Shown here one piece after another: positions 1-8,286 of a DNA stretch of 10,416 nt. The position numbers were made by a program, and so were the translations under genes. Source of the DNA: Acanthamoeba lenticulata (lineage: Eukaryota; Discosea; Longamoebia; Acanthamoebidae); NCBI GenBank assembly GCA_002179805.1, contig NAVB01002617.1:1-10416 (forward strand), written 5' to 3'. The notes beneath the pieces were generated by a model that saw nothing but the letters and a program-made list of their open reading frames with translations, searched no databases and was not told the origin of the DNA. Each line of letters begins with the position of its first letter. Position 1 is the stretch's first letter.

Positions 1-177
1 GCGGATTGGTGGGGGAGGTGTCAGTGCACTTGTCAGATCCACAAAAAGGTAAACAGAAAGACAACATGACAGTTTTTCCAGTTTTTTGCTGAGGACCTAA
101 CTGCTTGCTGGGGACCCACTACGTTGTCCCTCATCTTTTTGAGGGGGGCACCAAGCTAACAAAAACTAGATCACTGG

Positions 178-864
178 CTAGAACAAGGGCAGCTTGGCGC
201 CCGAGCAGAAAACGAACGACTGGGGGTGGCGTGGAAAAAGAAGCGTACCAGCTGGGAGGACGATCGTTCTGTGGATGTCGGCTGGCGGAGTCGTAGGACA
301 TGTTGAGGTCGTTTGACATGTACTTGTGACCGGGGTTGTAGAAGCAGGTGGCAGCTGCTGTCGTACGGGAATAGGATCCGGCTGTAGCGACTGAGAAGGC
401 AGGAGGAGGGTGATGCTGAGCTGGAAGCTTTTGCGCGCGAGGGCCTTGTAGAGTTGGTTGGTGCGATCTAGCTCGCTCTGCTTGCGCTGCACCGCCTCCT
501 CGATGCTCTTTCTTTGGGTTGGGGTGCATGTAGCGGTCCCCCACTCGGCCTTTGTCTGGAGGGTCCTTGCGACGGCATCTGGCAGTGGGGCGTGGCGACA
601 CGCGCGGTACTGCTCCACGTCTTGGACAATCGATTCGAACGAGACCGGGGTGACGGCCGACGACGAAGTCGTTGACGTAGGTAAGAGAGGCGCACCTGCG
701 GCTCCTCGTGCCATCTTGGCCTCTTCTTCCTTGGCCAACTCCCCCCTGCGTAGGGGCAGGTCGGCATCGTGCGGTCCCGCCTGGCAGTCTGTGTAGCCAT
801 CGTCCTCCCTCTTCCGTTTAATCGATGCAAGCGCCGAGGAGGTCGAGGTTTCTCTGCACTCCAT
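178..864 (-). CDS. Hypothetical protein, uncertain gene model
   Basis: I do not recognise this protein. An ATG at 862-864 opens 228 codons ending in a stop at 178-180. Roughly the first 150 codons, down to about position 420, use GC-rich third positions like the confident genes here and look coding. That part has a basic stretch (IKRKRED), a charged Lys/Glu/Arg segment, a Ser/Thr-rich stretch, and a hydrophilic helix-like section around TPTQRKSIEEAVQRKQSE that could be a short coiled coil. Past about 415 the third-position bias fades in this frame and appears in another (see the separate entry), so the C-terminus printed by this frame is doubtful. An upstream exon is possible: GTGAGC at about 1057 on this strand and an acceptor CCCACGCAG just before 866 would join an ATG at 1230 in frame, but the material between is A-rich and could equally be 5' leader. 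Treat it as an expressed-looking but unresolved gene. Confidence 0.35.
   Translation of the reverse strand: MECRETSTSSALASIKRKREDDGYTDCQAGPHDADLPLRRGELAKEEEAKMARGAAGAPLLPTSTTSSSAVTPVSFESIVQDVEQYRACRHAPLPDAVARTLQTKAEWGTATCTPTQRKSIEEAVQRKQSELDRTNQLYKALARKSFQLSITLLLPSQSLQPDPIPVRQQLPPASTTPVTSTCQTTSTCPTTPPADIHRTIVLPAGTLLFPRHPQSFVFCSGAKLPLF
249..415 (-). CDS. Possible 3' exon in another frame of the left-hand gene
   Basis: Between about 390 and 249 a different minus-strand frame shows the local coding signature: C- or G-ending codons and a varied sequence including CFYNPGHKYMSNDLNMSYD. It ends at a donor-like CAGCTG|GTACGC, the donor type used throughout this window. A pyrimidine-rich acceptor (CCTCCTCCTGCCTTCTCAG, ending at 391) stands in front of it, but no upstream GT donor has the phase needed to join it to the 864-start frame there. 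The only in-frame solution I found pairs donor GTGCAG at 491 with an AG at 416, which would remove a stretch that itself looks coding. A base error in the sequence, a pseudogene or a non-canonical donor would all explain this. No function can be suggested. Confidence 0.25.
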
Positions 865-1205
865 GACTGCGTGGGGGCTTCGCTTTCGTTCTCTTCTTCC
901 GGCCGGGAAATCAAGCTATCTTCCTTCTCTCTCTTCGCACAATCTTCTTCCTTGCCCCCTTCTCGTCGTTTTTTTTTTTCGTTTTCTTCGCCAGCTGGCG
1001 AGGCGCCTTCTTTGTTTTTGGCCTTTTGCTCGACTGTCGGGAGGCCTCGTGTGCTCACCGCCGCTGGGGCATGAGCGGTTCGCGCAGCTCGTGATAAGGC
1101 GTGATTTCTGTCGCTGTGGTTCCGACGCCTCCAATCGAACGAGCCTGCTGACGCCAGTCCGCGGGGATAGCACTGGGCGATGAAGCTGTGATAAGATGCT
1201 GACAT

Positions 1206-1437
1206 TTTCGAAAACTCGCGGGTAACGCACCGGCTGTCAATCAGTCCTCATCCTGCAGCTCGTGTTTGAGAAAACATTGGCTATTTCATTTTCCTCTTGT
1301 CGTCAACAAAAACATTTTCCGCCGCGGGTGAAACTTGCGGGCTGTTGGCCCCGCTGTTGCGCGACACTTGCGGGCCGGGCTCGGTCGCGGCTGCCACCTG
1401 ACTCCATCTTCTGGACCGCGTCCTAGCACAATCAAAG
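1206..1437. promoter_or_regulatory. Divergent 5' region between left-hand gene and MYRF-like gene
   Basis: No credible coding signal is seen here on either strand. It lies between the 5' end of the minus-strand gene and the first donor of the MYRF-like gene, so it should hold the transcription starts of both. An ATTGGC at about 1277-1282 is a CCAAT-type box on the opposite strand; I see no clear TATA element. The part near 1320-1430 is GC-rich and may already be transcribed as the untranslated first exon of the plus-strand gene. Its role is inferred from position only. Confidence 0.3.
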
Positions 1438-1620
1438 GTAAGGTGCTCCATTCCGCCTCAATTAGGCATAATTTGCTTCCATTCAATCCTATTAAACGAG
1501 TTCTTCTTTTTTTAAGACTTTTGTGCAATTATATTTAAATTTAAGTTCTCTCACATTCTGTGTTTATGCTTGATGATTCTCTCGATTTCTCGGCAGCTCA
1601 TCTGGTTCTCTTTTTTACAG
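1438..1620 (+). other. Probable intron in the 5' UTR of the MYRF-like gene
   Basis: The sequence reads AAAG|GTAAGG at the left end and TTCTCTTTTTTACAG| at the right end. The interior is clearly more AT-rich than its flanks and has a long pyrimidine run before the acceptor. It lies wholly upstream of the chosen start codon and encodes nothing convincing. Its donor, GTAAGG, differs from the GTACGY donors of the coding introns nearby. An intron in the leader would put the true transcription start left of 1437. Confidence 0.55.
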
Positions 1621-1656
1621 CTTTGACATTCGTTTGGCGGCTGTAAAATCGAAACA

Positions 1657-4600
1657 ATGGCCACCTTCGGCCGCGGGCTCGGCCCTTCGGCCTTCCCCGT
1701 CCGTCTGGTGCTCTCCCATCGCGTGCGCAACCCAGATGGCGGCTGGCACTGGCAGGTACCCAACACGCCCCCTCAACAACGACTCGGCTCCCCCCCCCCC
1801 ACGCCGCTACACGCCGCTTCAGCCGAGCTCATGCGCTGTCCATGCTGCTCTGCGCACGCGCGCGCGCCTTCGTAGCCCGTCGTGAGCCAGGACCAAATCC
1901 GCGTCACCAAGACCCGCGGCAAGGTGCTGCGCTGCACCGTCGAGTCGCCGCTGCCCTTCCGCTCGTCGGACATGAAGTTCTTTGTCGTCGACAACACGCC
2001 CACCACGTCACCAGGCCTGGTGGGCGATGGCAACGACGACGGCGATGGTCACCACAACCACAACAACGTGGCGGCGACGGAGGCGGTCACGCTCGCGTGC
2101 CTGCCGGGCGTGCGGCTGCTGACCGACTGCCTCATGCTGCAGTCGGTCTCGGAGCCCGTGCGGGCGGGCGACCAGCAGCCGGACTCGAACCCGGGCAGCT
2201 ACTCGTGCGAGGCCCTCGCCAAGCTCGTGCGGCTGTCGCGCCACCTGCAGGTCTACGTCGTGATCTACGCCCAGCGCCCGCAGCCGCTCGTCGGCTGCTC
2301 GGTCGAGTTCGAGACCCACAACACGGGCAAGAAGGCCGCCGCGGGCACCGGCGCCGCCAAGCAGGCCGCCGCCGCCAGCGACTGGGACGGCCTCACGGTC
2401 AACCCGCACTACCACCTGCAGCAGACGCAGCAGCAGCAGCAGCAGCAGCCGACGCAGCAGACCAGGCACGTGATCCAGCCGCAGTGGCATCACCCGACGC
2501 ACACGGTCGGCAGCACGTCGCCCTTAAGCGGCCACTCGAGCTCGTCGCCCCCGCACGACATCGAGTACTCGTCGTCGCCCGATGGCTGCCCGCAGCAGCC
2601 CTCGGTGGCCGCTGCCGCCGGCGCCGCGTTCCACCAGCCACAGCCGCAGCCGCGCAAGCACCGGCCGTTCAACCCGCAGCAGGTGTGGGAGCAGCAGTTG
2701 GCGTGGGCCGCCGTCGGGCAGCCGTCGAGCTCGAGGACCGACCTGCAAGCTGGCTTTGGCCCGGAGCACCAGCACCAGCCGGTCATCCAGTCGTTCCCGC
2801 TCAGCGCCGCTCGCGGTGACGACGTCGCGCCGCGCGTCGTGCTGCATCGCTCGTCGCTCCGGTCGCAGCCGCACAGCAATCCGCTTCAGTTCCACTTCTA
2901 CGGCCAGCCGTCCGACCCCCAGCTCGCGTCGCACCAGCAGCAGCAGTACCACTTCCACCACTACGGCCAGCCCGAGTTCCAGCAGCACCAGCAGCAGCAG
3001 CAGCCGGGCGCCTCGTTTCTGCCCCAATATCATCATCATCAGCCACAACAGCAGCAGCAGCAGCAGCACTTCTACCATATGTATCATCCTCAACAGCAGC
3101 AACAGCAGCAGCAACCGGCGCTGGGCTCGGGCGTCTCCACGTCTTCGGCCTCGTCGTCGTCGAGCTACGACTCGTCGGCGCCGCTGCTGGCACCGACGTC
3201 GGCGGCCGACCATCACGCCCCGAAGCGGCCTCGGCGCGGGCCGGGCGACAACGGCAATGGTGACAACGCTGGTGTTGTCGATGATGATTACGTCTATGCC
3301 TACGAGGATCATGATGGGGACGAGAGCCTGGACGCGGATCTGCGGCGCCATCCCGAGGCCGTCCAGACCTGGCCCGGCGGCGGGATGACCGTGCGGACGG
3401 GCCTTCACGTCAAGGGCCTCGTGCGCGCGCAGGCCTTCCTCCACTACTCTGACCTCAGGCTCAAGACGTCGGTGGAGGACATTGTCGACGCCATCGACAC
3501 CCTCTCCAAGCTCGAAGGCAAGCGCTACACCTGGCGCAAGGACGTCCCCCGTACGTGCTGATCTATTTTATTTATTTTTTAATGTTTTGCTTTTTTTATT
3601 TTTCAATTTTTTAACAATATTGGATTTATTTATTCATTTTTCCTCTCTTTTTGTCGCTGCAGGTTCGCCCCTCAGCCCTGAGCAGGACCACATCGAACGC
3701 GAGATCGCCTACCTCAGAAAGTATGTTGATCTGGGCACCGACGACACCGACACCGATGCCGCCAGCCCACCGAGTGTCGCTGAGCCACAAGACGGTGGCA
3801 CCAAGGTGCTGGGCCTCATCGCGCAGGAGGTGCAAAAAGGTACATTTCTATTTGCTATTGGATTTCGAATTTTGAATTGGAAATGTTTAAAATTCATTTC
3901 GTGCGAATATGGAACAATGTAGTGCTGCCAGAGATCGTGCAGGAGAGTACCGACGGGTGGCTGTCGATCGACTACGCAGAGCTTGTGCCCATCCTCATCG
4001 AGGCCTTCAAGGAGCACATGCAGGACTACCACCAGATGCAGACCAACTTTCGCGACGAGTTCGAGGCTTTCAAGGGCCAGCTACGCGAACGACGTGCGCG
4101 ACTCGACGCGTCTCGTAAGCTGCTCTCGTCAAGCGACCTCAGCAGCAGTAGCGACGACGACACGGATGAAGACGGTGGCTCCTCGACTACCGCCTCCTCG
4201 TCCGACAGCAGCGAAAACGCGGTCGACAAGAAAAAGGCCGCGTCGACAAGAAAGAACCTCACTGCTGTCGACGAGCCGGACGACGAGCCCTCGCGGGGCA
4301 GCGACGATGAAGGTGGCTTCGAGCTCGAGGAGCTGCCCGGGACGCGCCCCCTGGCACGGCTCAACTTCCACTCTAAGCTCGACGTCAAGGAGCTGGCCGA
4401 CCGCATGTCGAGCCTCATCCCGCCGCGGCCCTACAACGAGCTGCTCCACACCCTGCAGACCGACAAGCACAAGCGGCACGTCAAGCAGCGGTCCTTAGGC
4501 GTGGCCTTTGTCAGCATCGGCACCTTCCTGCTCGTGGTCAACGCCATCCTCGCTGCCGCCATTCCCGTGTTTGTGTTCAACCTCGGCTCCAACTCCAACG

Positions 4601-6406
4601 GCGGCGCCAGCACTCTCCTCTACGACTACAGTACGGCCTTTCCTCCTCTCTCCCCTTTTCCTTCCCACCGCTGACGTGGCATCGCCACCTGTCCCTTGTT
4701 TGATGTTGATTTGGTCGACAACAGCGGTGGACGCTGAACGCGACTACAGCGTGGCCATCGATGGCAACGTCGTCTCAATCCAAGGCTCTTCAACGTACAC
4801 CTCCTCTCTTTTGAAATAAATAATAAATAATAAATAATCTGTTTATCAATTGTTGTTTTAAAAACAATCTGAATGATTCGTTATTTTTTTAAAATAGGAG
4901 TGACACGAGTAGCAGCAGTAGTAGTGTAGCATCAAGTTCAACGCGGAAGCGATACTTCAACATGCCGCCGCGCCCGTCGCCCGGCTGCCGGCCCAACGAC
5001 CAGATAGTGTGCCGCATGCTGTCGGGGGACGGAAGCGACAACCTCATCTTCCAGGCCGAGTTCACGTGGGCCGTGTCCGACCCGCACGGCGGCACGCTGG
5101 TGGTCAACTTCATCGTCGAGATCCTGCACCTGATCGAGTACGAGGAGACCAACGCCGTGGCCGGCTACCAGCGCGGCGAGGAGGTCTTCATCTTTGGCAA
5201 CAGCACCTACAAGACTGCCAACTGGAATTCGTGGAATGTGCAGAGTGCGTTCTCTTCCCTTGGTTTCTTCAAGTTAAGGTGGCGGCTGACGTGGCATCCC
5301 ACCAGACCGCACGCAGGACGAGATTCAGATCAAGAACTGGCACGCGGCGACCAAGGACAGCATCCTGACCGTGCGCGGGGGCGTGAGCCAGCGCCGCATC
5401 GAGGACGCGCGCTTCGGGCACAACCTGACGTCCAACTCAATCCGCGTGGACCTGTTCATCGCCGACTTCCCCTTCACGAGCCCTAACACGTCGCTGGCCG
5501 CCGTCATGCGCGTCCGGAGCAAGGACCCGATGGTGCTCGTTACCGCGCCGCTGCCGAGCAGCCCGTCGCCGACCATGTCGACGTCATCGTCGTCGTCTTC
5601 GTCGCTGCCCTCGTCCAGCCAATCGCTCTCGTCCACCCACTCGCTCTCGTCCACGAGGTCGCCGCGCGCCAGCGCGTCCATCCCGTTCCCAGTGCGCGGG
5701 CCATCGCCGCCCTCCCAAGTGCGCGAGCGGCCATCGCCCGACTTGGGCGTCGCGCCGAGCGCATTGGGCACCGCGCCGGCGGCATCATTATTGTCGGCTT
5801 CGGGGTCGACCACGGCCACGTCCTCAGACCTGCCCAAGTCGCGCCGCACGACGCCAGGCGGGCCGGGCGACCGTGATAATGATGGCCGCGACCGCGGCCA
5901 CACCAGCAGCAAAAAGTGGCTCGACCCTCTGGTGTCGCCATCGTTTGACGGCGGGTGGTGGAGGAGCCGGGTCGAGCCCTCGCCGCCTGTGTGGGCCCAC
6001 CGCCGCGTGGTGGTCGACAAGTCGGGCAACGGCACCATCCGCGGCAACGTGCAGGGCGTGTTTGACTGGCCTCTTGTCGGTACGCACACACACACACAAC
6101 ACCCGCGCGTTCGTGCGGCACGACACACGACACACGCGCGCGCTAACACACACGTGCGATGGATGTGCAGCCATTTATGGCCAGAACGTGTCGGAGATGG
6201 TGGGGAGCCCGTTGGGCAGTGTCGGCCAGAAGGTGCCGATGGTGGTGCACCGCCTGACGAGCGACGAGAGCCGCTACAACGACCCCACGGACGGGACGTC
6301 GGCGCCTCTGGAGGTGTCGCGCGTGTTCTCCTTCTCCTTCTACCAGGCCCCGCAGGCGCCCGCCTACCAGTGGTCCTTCAACCTCGGCGTAGACAACCTC
6401 AGCTGA
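1657..6406 (+). CDS. MYRF-like: MYRF-like membrane-bound, self-cleaving transcription factor
   Basis: Exons: 1657-1755, 1876-3550, 3663-3839, 3923-4630, 4725-4794, 4898-5244, 5306-6079, 6171-6406; 1361 residues. The ATG follows GAAACA and an in-frame TGA lies 33 nt upstream. Residues 1-170 form a mixed domain I cannot name; about 213-446 is Gln/His-rich with several polyQ runs; PKRPRR at 482-487 resembles a nuclear signal. Residues about 540-700 match the S74/intramolecular chaperone auto-processing domain: YSDLRLKT with Ser558 and Lys563 (spacing as in the MYRF dyad SDLRAK), YTWRK, then GLIAQEVQKVLPEIV and an IDYAELVPILIEA helix. A likely coiled coil (about 679-718) and an acidic Ser-rich linker precede one hydrophobic helix (about 844-869). 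The remaining roughly 490 residues carry N-glycosylation sequons (NST, NRT, NLT, NTS, NGT, NVS), fitting a luminal side. In known MYRF proteins the domain trimerises, cuts itself and frees the N-terminal part for the nucleus; the same is inferred here. DNA binding is unproven because no standard NDT80/PhoG domain is recognisable. Confidence 0.85.
2412..3118 (+). repeat. CAG/CAA glutamine-tract region in exon 2
   Basis: Several in-frame CAG/CAA runs encode polyglutamine, with His, Pro and Ser between them. The densest are near 2418-2460, 2934-3003 and 3045-3114. CAG and CAA are mixed in the right-hand tracts, which usually slows length change, whereas the first tract is nearly pure CAG. Gln-rich regions of this kind are common in amoebozoan regulatory proteins and often act as activation or assembly segments; that role is inferred. 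The reverse strand of this stretch gives long leucine-rich open frames that are artefacts. Confidence 0.9.
5577..5672 (+). repeat. Ser-rich imperfect tandem repeat in luminal linker
   Basis: A run of TCG/TCA/TCC codons is followed by two copies of an 18-nt unit beginning TCGCTCTCGTCCAC. They encode alternating Ser/Leu/Thr segments (SLSSTHSLSSTRS) within a Ser/Thr/Pro-rich linker at about residues 1111-1234 of the MYRF-like protein. In a luminal or extracellular setting such linkers are often heavily O-glycosylated stalks; this is inference. The strand complementary to it is open for long distances only because of this composition. Confidence 0.6.
6080..6170 (+). repeat. CA-rich last intron of the MYRF-like gene
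   Basis: This intron runs from GTCG|GTACGC to GGATGTGCAG|CC. Most of it is CA dinucleotide repeat and variants (CACACACACAC, CACACGACACACG, CACACACG). The downstream frame AIYGQNVSEMV resumes cleanly after splicing. CA repeats in introns can be length-polymorphic and can influence splicing; neither can be judged here. Confidence 0.6.
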
Positions 6407-6544
6407 GGTTGGCGTTGTGTCGTCCTCCAGTGACTGTACAGAATTTGTGAATTATTTTTTAAAACTTTTTTGCATTTATCTGTTGAATGCAAAAAAAAAA
6501 AAAAAAACAAACAAACAAACAAAGCATACATACGCAAAAGCGTA

Positions 6545-6550
6545 AATAAA
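6545..6550 (+). terminator. Poly(A) signal AATAAA for the MYRF-like gene
   Basis: AATAAA lies about 140 nt after the stop codon of the plus-strand gene in an A-rich setting. It is the only exact hexamer on this strand before the next gene. The A-run upstream at 6489 is genomic and could cause internal oligo-dT priming in cDNA. Confidence 0.45.
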
Positions 6551-6611
6551 ATTAAAAATGCTGCATCAGTCCACCCCTGGCGTATGCCCATAAATATTAA
6601 AGCAAAAATAA

Positions 6612-6617
6612 TTTATT
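6612..6617 (-). terminator. Poly(A) signal AATAAA for the HSP20-like gene
   Basis: Read on the minus strand, AATAAA occurs about 20 nt after the TAA stop at 6638-6640. This gives a very short 3' UTR, in keeping with the compact layout. Confidence 0.5.
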
Positions 6618-6637
6618 CGAGAATTCATTGTTCTGGT

Positions 6638-7946
6638 TTATGCTTGGGCTGCAGACTTTTTGAGGGCAGACTTCTTGGGCTGCTGCGGGTTCTTGGATGG
6701 CGACTTCTTGCCCGCGGCGCCCTCCTTGAAGGAGACTCGCCTTGGCGTGGCCTTCTTGAGGGGCCGCTTCTCCTGCTCCTCCTCGGCCTTCTCCTTCTTG
6801 AGGTCCTCCACGAGCTTCTCAATCTACACCGACGTGGTCATGCCAAGTAGAGAGAAGGGTAAGTCCACCCAGTCGTCTCGCCAGAAGATGATGATGATGT
6901 GGATGGAGGAGCGCACCTTTTGCTTCTTGTCCTGCTTCTTCTGCCTCTTTTGCTTGTCCTTGGCGTTCTGGGCGGCCTTCTTCTCCTTCTCCTTGGTCAG
7001 CTTCTGGTTGATCTGCGTCTCCTCCTTGGCGTTGACCTGGTCGATGAGGCCCATCGCCACGTCCATGCTCACTGCCCGCGCCTGCGCATCAGCATTGAAG
7101 AACAACCAGAAGACAATTATCGTCAACAACGTCGTCCTTGTCGTCGTTCCGCGACTTCAAGAGCGGGTCTTCAAGCGTACGTCAATCTCCTTCTCGGCGC
7201 TGTCGACGCCGGCCTTCTTCTGCTTCTTCTTCTTGGGCTGCTTGGCCTTTTGGCCGCCGTTTTGCTGCTGCTGTGGCTCCTCCGGCGCGGCGCTCTTGCT
7301 CTCCTCCGCCGCTGTTCGCTTGCGCTTGCGCGAGGCCGGGCTGGAGGCCTCCGTCTCGCCGCCCTGCGCGCAAGCAATGAGAGAGTAGAGGTGAGCAGCA
7401 ACGTCAACGCCAAGATGCCGTTGGGCAAGACTGCGACACACGCGCGCAAGGCAGATGCGAGCTGCGCACCTGCTTCGTCTTAAAGGGCTCGGGCACGGAG
7501 ACGAGGCCAATGGTGGCCAAAAACACGCCATTTTCAATCTTGCCCTCCACCACGGAGGGGTCAATCTTGATTCCCTCGGGGTACGTGAATCTGCCAAGAT
7601 TTTGGGTGGCGGGGGGCGATGGAATCAGAAAATCGAGTTCCGACCTGAAACGGAAACATGGTACGTACTCGAGATGGAAGGGTTTGCGTGTGAATTTGGT
7701 GGTATCGAGCAGGAATCGGTTCTCATCGACCTCAAAAAGAATGGTTTTTTCAGGCACGCGGTGGAGGGGCACGGACACCACCAGCACGTTCCGGCGCATG
7801 TGCAAGAAGACGGTGAAGGGAGGCACAGTGGCTCCCTTAGGCGTCTCCTTCACCAGTGGCTGCACCAGGTCCTTCACATCCTTCTTTGATTTGCCCTTCA
7901 TCAGAAGCTTCCTCGTATTGTGCTTCACCTTCTTTTGCGAACTCAT
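6638..7946 (-). CDS. HSP20/CS-domain protein with basic, RVSF-bearing tail
   Basis: In transcript order the exons are 7946-7669, 7590-7470, 7363-7181, 7081-6917 and 6823-6638, giving 310 residues with all junctions in frame. The N-terminus is basic (MSSQKKVKHNTRKLLMKGKS). Residues about 44-127 look like an alpha-crystallin/HSP20 or p23-type CS beta-sandwich: alternating hydrophobic strands such as NVLVVSVPL, then YPEGIKIDPSVVEGKIENGV, which resembles the last strands of small heat-shock proteins (DPSxVExxxENGV). Residues 145-149 (RKRKR) and 177-183 (KKKKQKK) are nuclear-signal-like. About 205-268 is a Lys/Glu/Gln-rich likely helix or coiled coil. RVSF at 278-281 fits the protein phosphatase 1 docking motif. 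Composition suggests a nuclear or nucleolar protein, perhaps a chaperone-like adaptor; no enzymatic role is visible. I cannot name an orthologue. It faces the lysyl oxidase gene head to head. Confidence 0.8.
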
Positions 7947-8286
7947 TGTCGTTTAGTGTTTGTAATCAAGGAGCTGTTTGCTTTGAATAGACGATTTAAT
8001 TCACGGCGATTTGCAATCGGTTGTGTAAATCGTGCTCCGTGGCTCCACCTTTTTTCCTGTTTTTATTTAGCAGTCGGAAAGCACAAAGAAAAAGAAAAGA
8101 AAATTGTACGGTCGCCACGAAGGGTTGCTAAGTGTGAAGTCATTTTTTCTGGCTCACTCAGCGCAAAGGGCGTACCTTGGTACCTCCATCTGTCCTTATA
8201 GGAAGTGAGGGCTTGAAGGCACCTTAATTAACGAGCCTGTTGTGGCAATTAGATTCCACGGTCAGCCCTTTTTCCAATTGCAAGAG
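7947..8286. promoter_or_regulatory. Divergent intergenic region between HSP20-like and lysyl oxidase genes
   Basis: These 340 bases lie between two start codons on opposite strands and show no coding signal. They should contain both promoters and leaders. A TATAGG occurs at 8197-8202, about 85 nt before the lysyl oxidase ATG, and could be a weak TATA element. The stretch around 8050-8115 is rich in A on the plus strand. No repeated operator-like motif stands out. Confidence 0.35.

Larger units (their letters stand above)
6407..6637. other. Tail-to-tail 3' region
   Basis: This 231-base AT-rich stretch separates the stop codons of two converging genes and holds no coding signal. It contains a run of 17 A residues followed by AAAC repeats (about 6489-6522) and poly(A) signals for both directions, listed separately. 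The two transcripts must end within a few tens of bases of each other, or overlap. Confidence 0.7.

Noticed and set aside
916..1057. Lys/Glu-rich minus-strand frame as a coding exon
   Set aside because: Third positions are mostly A or T, unlike every confident exon here; an A-rich leader or intron explains it better.
1882..1884. GTG as a start codon for the long exon 2 frame
   Set aside because: A nuclear gene should start with ATG. The upstream ATG exon at 1657-1755 joins this frame in phase 0 through a 120-nt GTACCC...TTCGTAG intron.
1842..2819. Plus-strand frame rich in Ala, Arg and Pro overlapping exon 2
   Set aside because: A frame shadow of the GC-rich exon; it has no domain features and conflicts with the spliced MYRF-like frame.
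2524..3444. Long minus-strand frame rich in Leu, Val and Arg opposite exon 2
   Set aside because: It is the complement of CAG/CAC-rich coding sequence; the composition removes stops. The plus strand carries the self-cleaving domain in frame.
3551..3662. Reading straight through the third intron (Phe/Leu-rich frame)
   Set aside because: The stretch is T-rich with GTACGT and CTGCAG borders; splicing joins YTWRKDVP to SPLSPEQ and on to GLIAQEVQ.
3370..4100. Phage or viral origin for the S74 domain
   Set aside because: S74 domains also occur in phage tail spikes, but this one is split by introns and followed by a membrane helix as in MYRF, and base composition matches the neighbours.
5325..6149. 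Long minus-strand frame opposite exon 7
   Set aside because: It lies opposite the Ser/Pro-rich linker and is explained by TCG-rich composition; the plus-strand frame is supported by splicing on both sides.
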